This document shows, in pieces, positions 1 through 7,982 of a stretch of 64,000 nucleotides of DNA (position 1 is the first letter of the stretch; the number at the start of each line of letters is the position of its first letter). The stretch spans positions 186,001 through 250,000 of the forward strand of contig NZ_JBHUEE010000003.1 of the NCBI RefSeq assembly GCF_042680605.1, given 5' to 3'. The position numbers and the translations under genes are program-made. Under the pieces are notes generated by a model. It was not told where the DNA came from. It ran no database searches and saw nothing but the letters and a program-made list of their open reading frames with translations. The DNA is from Allobogoriella deserti. GTDB taxonomy: Bacteria > Actinomycetota > Actinomycetes > Actinomycetales > Actinomycetaceae.

Positions 1-146
1 CTGGTGATGCTCGCCCGGACCAGGACGCCGCCGCGAGCGAACGGCTGAGAGCGGCGCGTCGCCGTGGCGATGTCGGCACTCCGCGCAACCATGGTGCGGA
101 CGGCACAGGCACGAACCAGGCAAGCCACCCGCGGAAAGGAGTTGGC

Positions 147-290
147 ATGGCGATCACCGCGGCGGAGATCGAGTCCGACGTCGACCCGTACGCGGACCTC
201 ACGGTGTGGTGCACGGAGGTCGGCGGTCCGGCCGAGGTACTCGACGGGTTCTGCGCGACGTGCGGCGCACACGATCACGAGGTCTTCTGA
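147..290 (+). CDS. Small CxxC hypothetical protein (47 aa)
   Basis: Short gene of unknown function. The ATG at 147 is preceded by a strong Shine-Dalgarno (GGAAAGGAG, 132-140) at good spacing, and the frame closes with TGA at 288-290. The 47-residue product is acidic at its N-terminus and has three cysteines and two histidines near the C-terminus (WCTEVGG...FCATCGAHDHEVF), which looks like a small metal-binding or redox knuckle. The frame is also open upstream to the window edge, but that part reads like non-coding sequence. It stands alone, 40 bp from the convergent lipoprotein gene. I recognise no family; the metal-binding idea is inference. Confidence 0.5.
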   Translation: MAITAAEIESDVDPYADLTVWCTEVGGPAEVLDGFCATCGAHDHEVF

Positions 291-330
291 CGGACTCGCC
301 GCGGCGCCGCAGATCCGGGCGCCGAAGGTC

Positions 331-1329
331 TCAGGCGCTGTAGCTGCCGACGAAGTAGGCCGGCCAGTACCAGTACTCCGGCCAGACCTCGAGCGTGAGG
401 TCGCCCGGTTCGGTGACCTCGTAGCCGACGGAGAAGGTCGTCTCCTCGCCCGGCGGGAGGGTCGTGTCAGGCGGCCCGGTCAGGCCCGCCTCGGGGTCGA
501 GGTACTCGTCGGAGGCGTTGCTGCTTCCGCTGTACATGGAGACCAGCACGGCGGCATTGACGTCCTGCGAGGTGCCGTTGATGATCGTCACGTCGAAGAC
601 GACGACCTCGCTGTCCGGGGCGTCGCTCGACGGCGGCGGGGTCGTCGACTCACCGGAGTCCGGGACGCGGTCCGGCGCGTCACTCTGTCCCTCGCCGGAC
701 CCGTCCTCAGTCCCGTCGGGATCACCGGTGCCGTCGGTGTCCTCAGTGCCGTCCTCGTCCGTCGGCGAGGGCGATGTCGACGTGTTCGTGGTGGTGAAGC
801 CGGACGGTTCCGCGCTCCCCAGGCCGCGCGGTGCGGAGACGGTGACGGCGAGGCCGTTGTCCCACTGGTACGTGCTCCCGAACCCGACGGGGTTGTCCGG
901 GCCGGTGATCTCCTCGTCCTCCACGGAGCCGCTGCTTCCGCCGCCGTCGTCCTCCTCCGTGGGCCCGTCGATGCTCGGGTCCTCGGGGGTCGGCTCCTGG
1001 TTCGACGGCGGTTCGGTTCTCGGCGGGTCCTGCGGCGAGTCGTCGTCGGTCGGTTCATCGGTCGGCAGCGGGTCGCGCGTTCCCGACGGCTCATCCGGGT
1101 CGCCGCTCTCGTCCGAGGGTTCTTCCGTCGACGGGTCTTCGGTGGTGGGGTCCTCGGTGCCGCCGCTGGGGCCGTCGTCGTCGGGCTGCGCGGTCGGCGA
1201 CTCCGAGGACGGCGGCGCGTCCGTGGACGGGCCGGCCCCGTCCTCCGGGTCGGTCCTGCAGGCGGCGAGGAGCATGGTGGCCGAGACCGCGAGGGCGACG
1301 GCGCCGGCCAGGCTCCGGGCTGAGCGCAT
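331..1329 (-). CDS. Secreted Ser/Pro/Asp-rich lipoprotein with C-terminal Ig-like domain
   Basis: Predicted surface lipoprotein, 332 aa. A type II signal peptide ends in the lipobox LLAAC (Cys24). It is followed by about 170 residues of low-complexity S/P/T/D/E sequence, typical of a flexible cell-wall spacer. The C-terminal ~130 residues contain beta-strand-rich sequence (TYQWDNGLAVTVSAPRG; VVVFDVTIINGTSQDVNAAV) resembling the DUF4352/MPT63-like immunoglobulin fold of actinobacterial lipoproteins. I chose the ATG at 1329 because it puts the signal peptide at the N-terminus; an ATG at 1380 would add 17 atypical residues. Function is unknown; binding or structural rather than enzymatic is likely. 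Confidence 0.75.
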   Translation of the reverse strand: MRSARSLAGAVALAVSATMLLAACRTDPEDGAGPSTDAPPSSESPTAQPDDDGPSGGTEDPTTEDPSTEEPSDESGDPDEPSGTRDPLPTDEPTDDDSPQDPPRTEPPSNQEPTPEDPSIDGPTEEDDGGGSSGSVEDEEITGPDNPVGFGSTYQWDNGLAVTVSAPRGLGSAEPSGFTTTNTSTSPSPTDEDGTEDTDGTGDPDGTEDGSGEGQSDAPDRVPDSGESTTPPPSSDAPDSEVVVFDVTIINGTSQDVNAAVLVSMYSGSSNASDEYLDPEAGLTGPPDTTLPPGEETTFSVGYEVTEPGDLTLEVWPEYWYWPAYFVGSYSA

Positions 1330-1399
1330 GCCACGAGAGTACGGGGCGTTCCCGCCCGATTTCACTAGGTCATGTGTCACAGAACGGTCGCAGCGGCCG

Positions 1400-2158
1400 T
1401 CACATCGTCATGCCGCCGTCGATGACCAGGACCGATCCGGTCATGAACGCCGCCTCGGACGAGGCCGCATAGGCGACGGCGCCGGCGATCTCCTCCGGCG
1501 TGCCCAGCCGGCCCATCGGCTGACGACCGACGAACTGCGCCTCCATGGCAGCCGGATCGGGCGCCTGGTCGATCTTCGCCTGCAACGCCGGGGTCAACGT
1601 CGTACCGGGGCAGACGCAGTTCACCCGAACCCCCTCACCGACATGGTCCGTGGCCATCGACTTCGTCAGGGCCACCACCGCTCCCTTCGAGGCGGCATAG
1701 ACCGCGCGGTCCACGTGCCCCTTCAACGCCGCCACCGACCCGACGTTGACGATCACCCCACCCGTCTCGCGCAGGGCCGGGAGCGCGGCGCGGGCCATGA
1801 GGACGGTGCCCTTGACGTTGACGGTGAGCATGGCGTCGATGTCCGCCTCGCTCGTCGTCTCCACGGTGCCCGGTGCGGCGAGGCCGGCGTTGTTCACCAG
1901 GACGTCCAGGCGGCCGAAGCTGGTCAGCGCCGTCCGCACCGCAGCCCGCGCGGTGGCCGAGTCACCGACGTCACCGGTCGCGAGAACGGCGCGGCCGCCG
2001 CCGGCGGTGATGCGCTCGACCGTCTCGCGGCCGCGTCCCGACCGGTCCGTGGCACCCACGACGACGGACGCGCCGCGGCGTGCGAACAGTTCCGCGGCCG
2101 CTCGCCCGATGCCGGCTCCGGCGCCGGTGACGAGCACGGCCCTTCCGGTGAAGTCCAC
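1400..2158 (-). CDS. SDR-family dehydrogenase of the TRAP operon
   Basis: NAD(P)-dependent short-chain dehydrogenase/reductase of classical length (252 aa). It has the Rossmann motif TGAGAGIG (11-18), NNAG (89-92), and catalytic Ser141, Tyr154 and Lys158 (YAASK). The C-terminal part (CPGTTLTPALQAKI...RQPMGRLGTPEEIA) resembles 2-keto-3-deoxy-L-fuconate dehydrogenases and related sugar-acid oxidoreductases. It lies 15 bp downstream of dctM, so it is probably the last gene of the TRAP operon and oxidises the imported compound or its product. The sugar-acid substrate is inferred from context and similarity, not proven. Confidence 0.85.
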   Translation of the reverse strand: MDFTGRAVLVTGAGAGIGRAAAELFARRGASVVVGATDRSGRGRETVERITAGGGRAVLATGDVGDSATARAAVRTALTSFGRLDVLVNNAGLAAPGTVETTSEADIDAMLTVNVKGTVLMARAALPALRETGGVIVNVGSVAALKGHVDRAVYAASKGAVVALTKSMATDHVGEGVRVNCVCPGTTLTPALQAKIDQAPDPAAMEAQFVGRQPMGRLGTPEEIAGAVAYAASSEAAFMTGSVLVIDGGMTM

Positions 2159-2173
2159 ATCTCCCCCTGCGGG

Positions 2174-3448
2174 TCAGTAGATGAGTTCGGGCAGCCACGT
2201 CGTCGTCTCCGGCACGAGAATGACGACGACGATGAGGGTGACCAGCGCGAGCCACAGGTAGACGGACTGGCGCAGGTAGGTGGGCACGTCGGTGCGGAAC
2301 ATCTGGCAGACGACGAGCATGACGATGCCGATCGGCGGCGTGAGCAGCCCGAGGGTGAGCGTGAGCACCATGACGATCCCGAAGTGGATCGGGTCCAGGC
2401 CGGCCATCTCCGCGACCGGCACCAGCATGGTGGTCAGCAGCAGGATGAGCACCGTCGAGTCCATGAACATCCCGGCCACCAGCAGCGCGATGACGAGGAT
2501 GAGCAGCACGAGCGTGGGGTTCTCGGAGATGCCCAGCAGGGCGTCCATGATGGTCTGCGGCACGCGATCCCAGGTCAGCGCGTAGCCCCATCCGCCGGAG
2601 AGTGCGATGAGCAGCATGATCATGCCGACGTCGGTCACGGTGTTGCTCAGTGCCCGGCTGAGCCGGGCCCAACTGAGCTCCCGGTAGAAGAGCACCCCGA
2701 CAACGAGGGCATAGGCCACGGCGAACGCACCGGCCTCGGACGGGGTGAAGAACCCGAACCGGAGGCCCAGGATCAGGATGACGGGGAAGAGCAGCGCCCA
2801 GGTGGAGCGCAGCCCGGCCCGCAGCACGTGCGCGACCGACGCCCGCTCGGCGCGTTCACGCGGGTATCCGTAGCGACGTGCCGTGAGGGCGACCGCCACC
2901 ATGAGCAGGACGGTCATCAGCACACCGGGGACGATGCCCGCGACGAACAGCCGGCCGATGGAGACCTCGCCGAGCGTCCCGTACAGGATCAGGCCCGTGC
3001 CGGGCGGCACCATGGTGGTGATGATCGCCGAGGTGCCGATGACACCGGCGGCGAAGCCGGGCGCATAGCTCCGTTCCCGCATCGCAGGGCCGAGGACCCG
3101 GCCGAACATCGTGGCGTCGCCGATGGCCGAGCTGGTGACACCGCCCATCATGAACGAGGACACCACGCTCACGTGGCCGAGTCCTGCGCGCATGTGCCCG
3201 GTGAGCGCGGAGGCGAAGTCCAGCAGCCGTCGGGTCAGCCCCGTCTCGTTGAGGCAGTTCCCCGCGAAGATGAACAGCGGGATCGCGAGGATGGCGAAGT
3301 TCTGTGTCTGGGTGACAGCCACCTGCGCCGGGATCGAGATGTCCAGGTTCTGCGTGAGGAAGAACAGGAAGCCGGAGATGCCGATCGCGAACGCCACCGG
3401 CATACCGAGGGCGACCAGCACGAGGAAGACGACGAGGACCAGCGTCAC
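2174..3448 (-). CDS. dctM: TRAP transporter large permease DctM
   Basis: Large membrane subunit (424 aa) of a tripartite ATP-independent periplasmic transporter, which drives solute import with an ion gradient. It is hydrophobic throughout with about 12 membrane segments, and begins with the typical DctM sequence (MTLVLVVFLVLVALGMPVAFAIG). Conserved blocks include FIFAGNCLNETGLTRRLLDF, the Gly/Ser-rich SSAIGDATMFGRVLGPAM region and the C-terminal LTLTLGLLTPPIGIVMLV. The start overlaps the end of dctQ by 4 nt (ATGA), so the two are translationally coupled. Substrate is unknown; the GntR/FadR regulator and SDR neighbours suggest a sugar acid or other carboxylate. Confidence 0.95.
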   Translation of the reverse strand: MTLVLVVFLVLVALGMPVAFAIGISGFLFFLTQNLDISIPAQVAVTQTQNFAILAIPLFIFAGNCLNETGLTRRLLDFASALTGHMRAGLGHVSVVSSFMMGGVTSSAIGDATMFGRVLGPAMRERSYAPGFAAGVIGTSAIITTMVPPGTGLILYGTLGEVSIGRLFVAGIVPGVLMTVLLMVAVALTARRYGYPRERAERASVAHVLRAGLRSTWALLFPVILILGLRFGFFTPSEAGAFAVAYALVVGVLFYRELSWARLSRALSNTVTDVGMIMLLIALSGGWGYALTWDRVPQTIMDALLGISENPTLVLLILVIALLVAGMFMDSTVLILLLTTMLVPVAEMAGLDPIHFGIVMVLTLTLGLLTPPIGIVMLVVCQMFRTDVPTYLRQSVYLWLALVTLIVVVILVPETTTWLPELIY

Positions 3449-4023
3449 GACCGGCCCTCCCCGCCGTGGCGCAGCGTGCGGAGCTGGTCCGCCAGCTTGT
3501 GCGCTGTCGTGTACAGCATGAGGGCGCAGCCGACCGGCACCGCGATGGTGACCCAGGTGTAGCTCAGCGCCGGAATGCCGTCGAAGCTGCGGTCCGCGGC
3601 GTCGATGGCGAGCGTGTATCCGGTGATGACGACGGCGATGAGGAAGAGTCCGATGAGCACCGTGTTCAGCGCCGCGACCGCCGCCTGCACCCGGACCGGG
3701 AGCCGCTCGACCACGGCGCCGATGCTGACCATCCGGTTCCGCCGCCAGGTCACGTCGGCCCCGACGAACACCGCCCAGGCGAAGGTGAACGTGGCGAGGT
3801 CGACGGTCCAGTTCATCGGACTGCCGATGGTGCGGGCGACGGCGGAGGTCAGCACGAGCACGGTCATCGCCACGATGCAGAGCTGGGCGAAGCGGAGCTC
3901 GACGCGGCCGAGCCAGTGGTAGAACCGGCTGCCGGCCTGTTCGGCCGGTTCCTCGTGGTCGTCGGCCGGCTGCGGCCTACCGTCGTCGTCCGGATGGCCG
4001 GCGTCCTCGGGCCGGTCGGTCAT
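3445..4023 (-). CDS. dctQ: TRAP transporter small permease DctQ
   Basis: Small membrane subunit (192 aa). The first ~45 residues are a charged cytoplasmic tail rich in D, P and E, followed by four predicted membrane segments. The DctQ hallmark is present (FTFAWAVFVGADVTWRRNRMVSIGAVVERLP). The ATG at 4023 overlaps the dctP stop codon as ATGA; a longer open frame upstream is Arg/Gly-rich shadow sequence within dctP and was discarded. It acts with DctM in the membrane, and the order dctP-dctQ-dctM is the canonical one. Confidence 0.93.
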   Translation of the reverse strand: MTDRPEDAGHPDDDGRPQPADDHEEPAEQAGSRFYHWLGRVELRFAQLCIVAMTVLVLTSAVARTIGSPMNWTVDLATFTFAWAVFVGADVTWRRNRMVSIGAVVERLPVRVQAAVAALNTVLIGLFLIAVVITGYTLAIDAADRSFDGIPALSYTWVTIAVPVGCALMLYTTAHKLADQLRTLRHGGEGRS

Positions 4024-5024
4024 CCCTTGCCGATCTCCTGCCAGATCTGGTCCCGGACCTCGGTGAGCCCGAGGCGCTCGTAGGCGGCGTCTCCGGCCTC
4101 GCGGAAGGCCTCGACGTCCGGGTCCTCGTTGATCGTCATGCCGGCGTCGGCCAGCTCCTGGCGGATGTCCGCGACCTGATCCTCCATGGTCTGCGAGGTC
4201 TCCATGCCGGCGCGGTCGGCCTCTTCGACCAGCGCCTGCTGGTAGTCCTGCGGCAACGAGTCGAACCACTCGGCGCTGACGACCTCGAAGTTGATGAGCA
4301 GGATGTGACCGGTCTCCGTCGCGTGGTCGGTGACCTCCTGCAGACTGCCCGCCGGGATGTTGGCGTAGACCAGCTCTGCGCCGTCGATCGCTCCCTGCTG
4401 CAGCCCCGAGTAGACCTCACCGAAGTCCATGGCGACCGGCTCGGCGCCAAGTGCGCGGACGGACTCCTGCCAGATCGGTGCGCCGGGCGTCCGGATCCGC
4501 AGTCCGTTCAGGTCCTCGGGGGTGTTGATCTCGCGGTTGGTGAAGAAGTGGCGGTGGGTCTGCACCCAGTTGAAGGAGATGACCTTCAAGCCTTCCTCCT
4601 CGAGCGCCTCGAGGTGAGTCTGCAACGTCTCGCTGTCGGCGAGTGACTCGACCTCCTCGAGGTTGTCGACGAAGTACGGGCCGTTGACGACGGCGAGCTC
4701 CTCGACGTACTGACCCAGCCGTGCGGCGTCGGTGTTCTGACCGATGTTCGCTCCGCCCTGGATCTGCTCGATGATGTCCTCCTCCACGCCGAGTTCGGCG
4801 GCGGGGTAGACCTCGATCGTCAGGCCGCCGTCGGTGCGCTCCTCGACCGCCTGCGCCCAGTTCTCGAAGCCCTCGTGGAACGGCTCGCTCTCGGCCAGCA
4901 CGTGATTGAACCGCAGGGTGTACTCGTCCCCACCTCCCGGTCCCCCGTTCCCACATGCGGCGACGAGGGTCGCCGCCCCGATCGTGCCGATAGATAGCAC
5001 CATTCGTGACCTGCGGCGCTGCAT
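4020..5024 (-). CDS. dctP: TRAP transporter solute-binding lipoprotein DctP
   Basis: Extracytoplasmic substrate-binding subunit (334 aa). A lipoprotein signal ends in LVAAC, as expected for a Gram-positive TRAP binding protein. The mature part carries DctP hallmarks: LRFNHVLAESEPFHEGFENWAQAVEERTDGGL near the N-terminus, and LRIRTPGAPIWQESVRALGAEPVAMDFGEVYSGLQQGAIDG, which contains the Arg that usually pairs with a substrate carboxylate. The ATG at 5024 follows an AAAGGG ribosome-binding site and gives a normal signal peptide. It is the first gene of the operon, with a 173-bp gap after the GntR gene in which a promoter presumably lies. Confidence 0.94.
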   Translation of the reverse strand: MQRRRSRMVLSIGTIGAATLVAACGNGGPGGGDEYTLRFNHVLAESEPFHEGFENWAQAVEERTDGGLTIEVYPAAELGVEEDIIEQIQGGANIGQNTDAARLGQYVEELAVVNGPYFVDNLEEVESLADSETLQTHLEALEEEGLKVISFNWVQTHRHFFTNREINTPEDLNGLRIRTPGAPIWQESVRALGAEPVAMDFGEVYSGLQQGAIDGAELVYANIPAGSLQEVTDHATETGHILLINFEVVSAEWFDSLPQDYQQALVEEADRAGMETSQTMEDQVADIRQELADAGMTINEDPDVEAFREAGDAAYERLGLTEVRDQIWQEIGKG

Positions 5025-5197
5025 GATCAGTAGCCCTTTCTGGATGCCTGGCGCGCGCGTGCGACCTGCGAGATGGCGGGAGCTAGCCATTTAGCACCCG
5101 CGTAGCTGTCGAAGCACGCGCGCGGTCGACGTGACGGTCGTCTGTGGCCACACATCGTGCCATTGCCACCACCGGCACACAAGTATTCCCATTTGGG

Positions 5198-5893
5198 TTA
5201 CGGCAGGACGAACTCCGCACGCACGCGCGCGACGAGGAGCCGGGAGTAGATCTCCGCAGCCTCGGGCATGTGCTCCTCGATGGCGCGGGCCGTGGTCCGG
5301 TGGTGGTCGAGGACCTCGGCGACGGGCACATCCGGCGACAGGCCGAGTCGCGTGCGACCCACCATCACCGCCTTGACCACCTGGTCGAGGGCGGCCAGCA
5401 TCTCGTTCCCGCTGGCGCGGAGCATCGTCTGATGGAACTCGACGTCCGTGCGCAGATACTCCTCGCTCTGCCCCAGTCCCCGCTCCCCCAGAGTGTGCAG
5501 CCGATCGGCCAGTTCGACGAGGTGGCGGCGCTCGGCGCCGGAGGCGTGGACCGCCGCCGACCGTGCGGCCGTGGGCTCCACGGCGACCCGCAGGTCGAGC
5601 AGGGAACGCAGCTGTGCGTCGCGCCCAGGGCCGGCCAGGCGCCACTCGATCACCTGAGGGCTGAGCACGTTCCAACGCGAGGCGTCCGCGACGATCAGGC
5701 CGACCCGACGACGCGCCTCGACCATCCCGAGCGATTCGAGCAGCCGCATCGCCTCCCGGGCGACGGTGCGCGAGACGCCGAACTCCTTCTCGAGCCCGGC
5801 CAGGTTGACCACGCTCCCGGCCGGCAGCTCACCGCCGGCCACCCGGCGCCCCAGGGTGTCGGCGACGCGATGGTGCAGCGGGCTCGCCGGCAT
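5198..5893 (-). CDS. FadR-subfamily GntR transcriptional regulator
   Basis: DNA-binding regulator of 231 aa. The N-terminal winged helix-turn-helix (about 5-75) contains the GntR signature EFGVSRTVAREAMRLLESLGMVEARRRVG. The C-terminal all-helical FCD domain has the Asp/His residues that usually bind metal and ligand (TDVEFHQTML, LDHHRTTARAIEEH). The ATG at 5893 is chosen because a GGAGGAG site sits 7 nt upstream. It lies just upstream of, and on the same strand as, the TRAP/SDR genes. FadR-type regulators next to TRAP systems typically respond to the imported carboxylate, so it is the probable local regulator (inference). Confidence 0.92.
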   Translation of the reverse strand: MPASPLHHRVADTLGRRVAGGELPAGSVVNLAGLEKEFGVSRTVAREAMRLLESLGMVEARRRVGLIVADASRWNVLSPQVIEWRLAGPGRDAQLRSLLDLRVAVEPTAARSAAVHASGAERRHLVELADRLHTLGERGLGQSEEYLRTDVEFHQTMLRASGNEMLAALDQVVKAVMVGRTRLGLSPDVPVAEVLDHHRTTARAIEEHMPEAAEIYSRLLVARVRAEFVLP

Positions 5894-5969
5894 CGTTGCT
5901 CCTCCTGGCCGGATCGTCGGGACTCGCCGGGACTCTACGCCGTCGTCATGCGCTGCCATCATCGAACCC

Positions 5970-6743
5970 ATGGACCCAGACCTGACCGAGGGGGGCACCG
6001 CGAGCGCCCCTGGTGCCGAGGCGCCGAGCCGGGTGGACCAGTGGCAGTCCCGGACCGAGTGGCCGCTCGCCGGCGCCGCCCTCCTCTTCCTCGCCGCCTA
6101 CGCGCTGCCGATCATGGAGCCGGGTATCCCAGCGTGGTTGGGCAACGTCTGCACCGTGGTGGCGGGCCTGGTGTGGGTGCTCTTCGCGGTCGACTACGCA
6201 GTGCGGGTCCATCTGGCCGAGCGCCGGCGCGAGTACGTGCGCAAGCACCTCTTCGACTTGGCGATCATCGTGCTGCCGCTGCTGCGGCCGCTGCAGCTCC
6301 TGCGCCTGGTGACTCTGCTGACGATCCTCAACCGCGCGGGCTCGCACCAACTGCGCGGCCGGGTGGTCACCTACCTCGCCGGCGGGACGATCCTGCTCGT
6401 GCTGTGCGGCGGACTGGCGATCACCGACGCGGAACGCGGGCATCCGGAGGCGACCATCCAGTCCGTCGGGGACGGGCTGTGGTGGGCCGTGGTGACGATG
6501 ACGACGGTCGGTTACGGAGACGCCTATCCGGTGACGGGCACCGGCCGGGCGATCGCCGTCGCCCTCATGTTCGGCGGGATCGCCCTGCTCGGTGTGGTGA
6601 CGGCGACCTTCGCCTCCTGGCTGGTGGAGAAGGTCTCCGAGCTGACCGACGAGGACCAGGCGGCGACGCGCAAGCAGGTGGACGCACTCGCCGCCGAGGT
6701 GCGCGCGCTGCGCGAGGAGCTGCGGTCGGCGCGCAGCGACTGA
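5970..6743 (+). CDS. Voltage-gated-like potassium channel
   Basis: Membrane ion channel of 257 aa. The selectivity filter TVGYGD (179-184) lies between two C-terminal helices, and four earlier hydrophobic segments give a six-helix layout. The putative S2 carries VDYAVRV (74-80), while the S4-like helix (RPLQLLRLVTLLTIL) has few positive charges, so voltage sensing may be weak. The C-terminal 35 residues form a charged amphipathic helix (coiled coil) likely to aid tetramer assembly. Start chosen at ATG 5970, the start of recognisable family sequence. It is convergent with the polymerase gene, with stop codons only 14 bp apart. Confidence 0.9.
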   Translation: MDPDLTEGGTASAPGAEAPSRVDQWQSRTEWPLAGAALLFLAAYALPIMEPGIPAWLGNVCTVVAGLVWVLFAVDYAVRVHLAERRREYVRKHLFDLAIIVLPLLRPLQLLRLVTLLTILNRAGSHQLRGRVVTYLAGGTILLVLCGGLAITDAERGHPEATIQSVGDGLWWAVVTMTTVGYGDAYPVTGTGRAIAVALMFGGIALLGVVTATFASWLVEKVSELTDEDQAATRKQVDALAAEVRALREELRSARSD

Positions 6744-6760
6744 CGCCGGCCGGCCGTCAG
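6740..6760. terminator. Short GC-rich inverted repeat between convergent genes
   Basis: CTGACG...CGTCAG flanks a CCGGCCGG core, overlapping the stop codon of the channel gene and the 3' end of the polymerase gene. It may act as a bidirectional terminator without a T-tract. The stem is short, so this is tentative. Confidence 0.35.
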
Positions 6761-7845
6761 ATCCGCCCACGCACCGGTGTGCGCTCGGCCGTGTCGCCGT
6801 CATCGGGCATGGTCATCTCCGCGCGCACGCCCAGCAGACGCACCTCTCGGTCCGGGGCGAGGCGGCGGGTCAGGGCGAGCACGGCGTCGAGGACATCGGC
6901 GCGTTCGGCCGTCGGTGCCGGAAGCTTCTTCCCGATCGTCCGCGTCTCGAACGGGGCGTACCGGACCTTGAGATGGACGCGGAAGACCGGGCGGCCCTCC
7001 GCGGCCGTGTCGTCGAGCACCTGGTCGGTCAGGGCGCGGACCGCGCGGTCGACCTCCTCCGGCGTGGTGAGGTTCTGCTGGTACGTGGTCTCCCGGCTGT
7101 GGCTGCGGGCGACCCAGGGCGTGTCGTCGACGACGGCGGGGCCGCGACCGTGCGCGAGGTCCCGGTACCACTGGCCCATCCGCGGCCCGAACTCGGCCAC
7201 GAGGTCCGCGACCGGGGCCGCGGCAAGCTCGGTGACAGTAGTGATCCCGCGCGCCGCAAGCCGCTTGGACACCTTGGATCCGACGCCCCACAACGCCCGC
7301 GTGGGGCGCGCCGCCATGACCTCGAACCAGTTGTCCTCGGTGAGCACGAAGACGCCACGCGGCTTGCCGAAGTCGGTGGCCATCTTCGCCCGCACCTTGT
7401 TGTCGCCGACGCCGATCGAGCAGTGCAGCCGCGTCCGGTCGAGCACGTGGGCCTGGACGTCCCGAGCGAGCTCCTCCGGTTCGGCGGTGGACACACCCAG
7501 GAACGCCTCATCCCAGCCGAGGATCTCGACGACAGCGCCCTCGATCTCCCGCAACGCCGTCATCACCTCGTCACTGGCGCGCTCGTAGACAGCGAAGTCG
7601 ACCGGCAGGAAGACGGCGTCCTCCGGCGCCTTGCGAGCCGCGATGCGCAGCGGCATACCGGAGCGGATTCCGTACTCCCTCGCCTCGTAGGACGCGGTGG
7701 AGACGACGGCCCGCTCGCTGGGGTCACCGCGGCCACCGACGATGACCGGCCGTCCCGCCAGCTCGGGACGGCGCAGCACCTCGACGGCGGCGAGGAACTG
7801 GTCGAGGTCCACGTGCAGCACCCAGGCACGAGCGGCCGCGCTCAT
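6757..7845 (-). CDS. dinB2: DinB2-type Y-family DNA polymerase with leucine steric gate
   Basis: Translesion DNA polymerase of the Pol IV/DinB family, 362 aa. Catalytic metal ligands are visible: Asp13 in HVDLDQFL, and Asp112-Glu113 in GWDEAFLG. The residue in the steric-gate position, normally Phe/Tyr (Phe13 of E. coli Pol IV), is Leu18 here. The same substitution, and the same WVLHVDLDQFLA and GWDEA(F/Y)LG context, is known from mycobacterial DinB2, which readily uses ribonucleotides. Palm, fingers, thumb (ALWGVGSKVSKRLAARGI) and little-finger domains are all present, so the gene is intact. I saw no actinobacterial LexA box (CGAACNNNNGTTCG) upstream. The assignment to DinB2 rests on motif recall, not on an alignment. 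Confidence 0.9.
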   Translation of the reverse strand: MSAAARAWVLHVDLDQFLAAVEVLRRPELAGRPVIVGGRGDPSERAVVSTASYEAREYGIRSGMPLRIAARKAPEDAVFLPVDFAVYERASDEVMTALREIEGAVVEILGWDEAFLGVSTAEPEELARDVQAHVLDRTRLHCSIGVGDNKVRAKMATDFGKPRGVFVLTEDNWFEVMAARPTRALWGVGSKVSKRLAARGITTVTELAAAPVADLVAEFGPRMGQWYRDLAHGRGPAVVDDTPWVARSHSRETTYQQNLTTPEEVDRAVRALTDQVLDDTAAEGRPVFRVHLKVRYAPFETRTIGKKLPAPTAERADVLDAVLALTRRLAPDREVRLLGVRAEMTMPDDGDTAERTPVRGRI

Positions 7846-7901
7846 AGCCGAAGTCTCGCGGGTTCGGGCCGACCTGTCATGCGTCTGATCCGGAACTTGA
7901 C

Positions 7902-7914
7902 GATAACGATTATC
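7902..7914 (+). promoter_or_regulatory. Zur-type zinc box
   Basis: GATAACGATTATC has perfect GATAA/TTATC arms around a 3-bp centre and matches the core of the actinobacterial Zur consensus TGANAATGATTNTCA. It lies 69 bp upstream of the zinc-chaperone start, where zinc-loaded Zur would repress transcription. Confidence 0.7.
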
Positions 7915-7982
7915 ACTACGTACGGTTCAGGCTCACCGCGCGGTGCGTCCGATCCGTCCCCTCCCCGAGGAGTTCATCGCTC

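Noticed and set aside
1..48. Open frame from the window edge to TGA at 46-48 (possible tail of an upstream gene)
   Set aside because: Only 15 codons are visible and nothing identifies them; a real 3' end cannot be told from chance.
464..3562. Very long plus-strand open frame opposite the lipoprotein, SDR and dctM genes
   Set aside because: It mirrors GC-biased codons of genuine minus-strand genes, has R/G/H/Q-rich low-complexity translation and no recognisable domain.
5188..5197. CCCATTTGGG, possible GntR operator
   Set aside because: It directly follows the gntR stop codon, is imperfect in the centre, occurs once, and does not match GntR/FadR operator patterns.
5144..7588. 814-codon plus-strand open frame across gntR, channel and polymerase genes
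   Set aside because: It spans three well-supported genes on both strands and translates to Arg/Gly/Pro-rich sequence without motifs; an antisense artefact of high GC.
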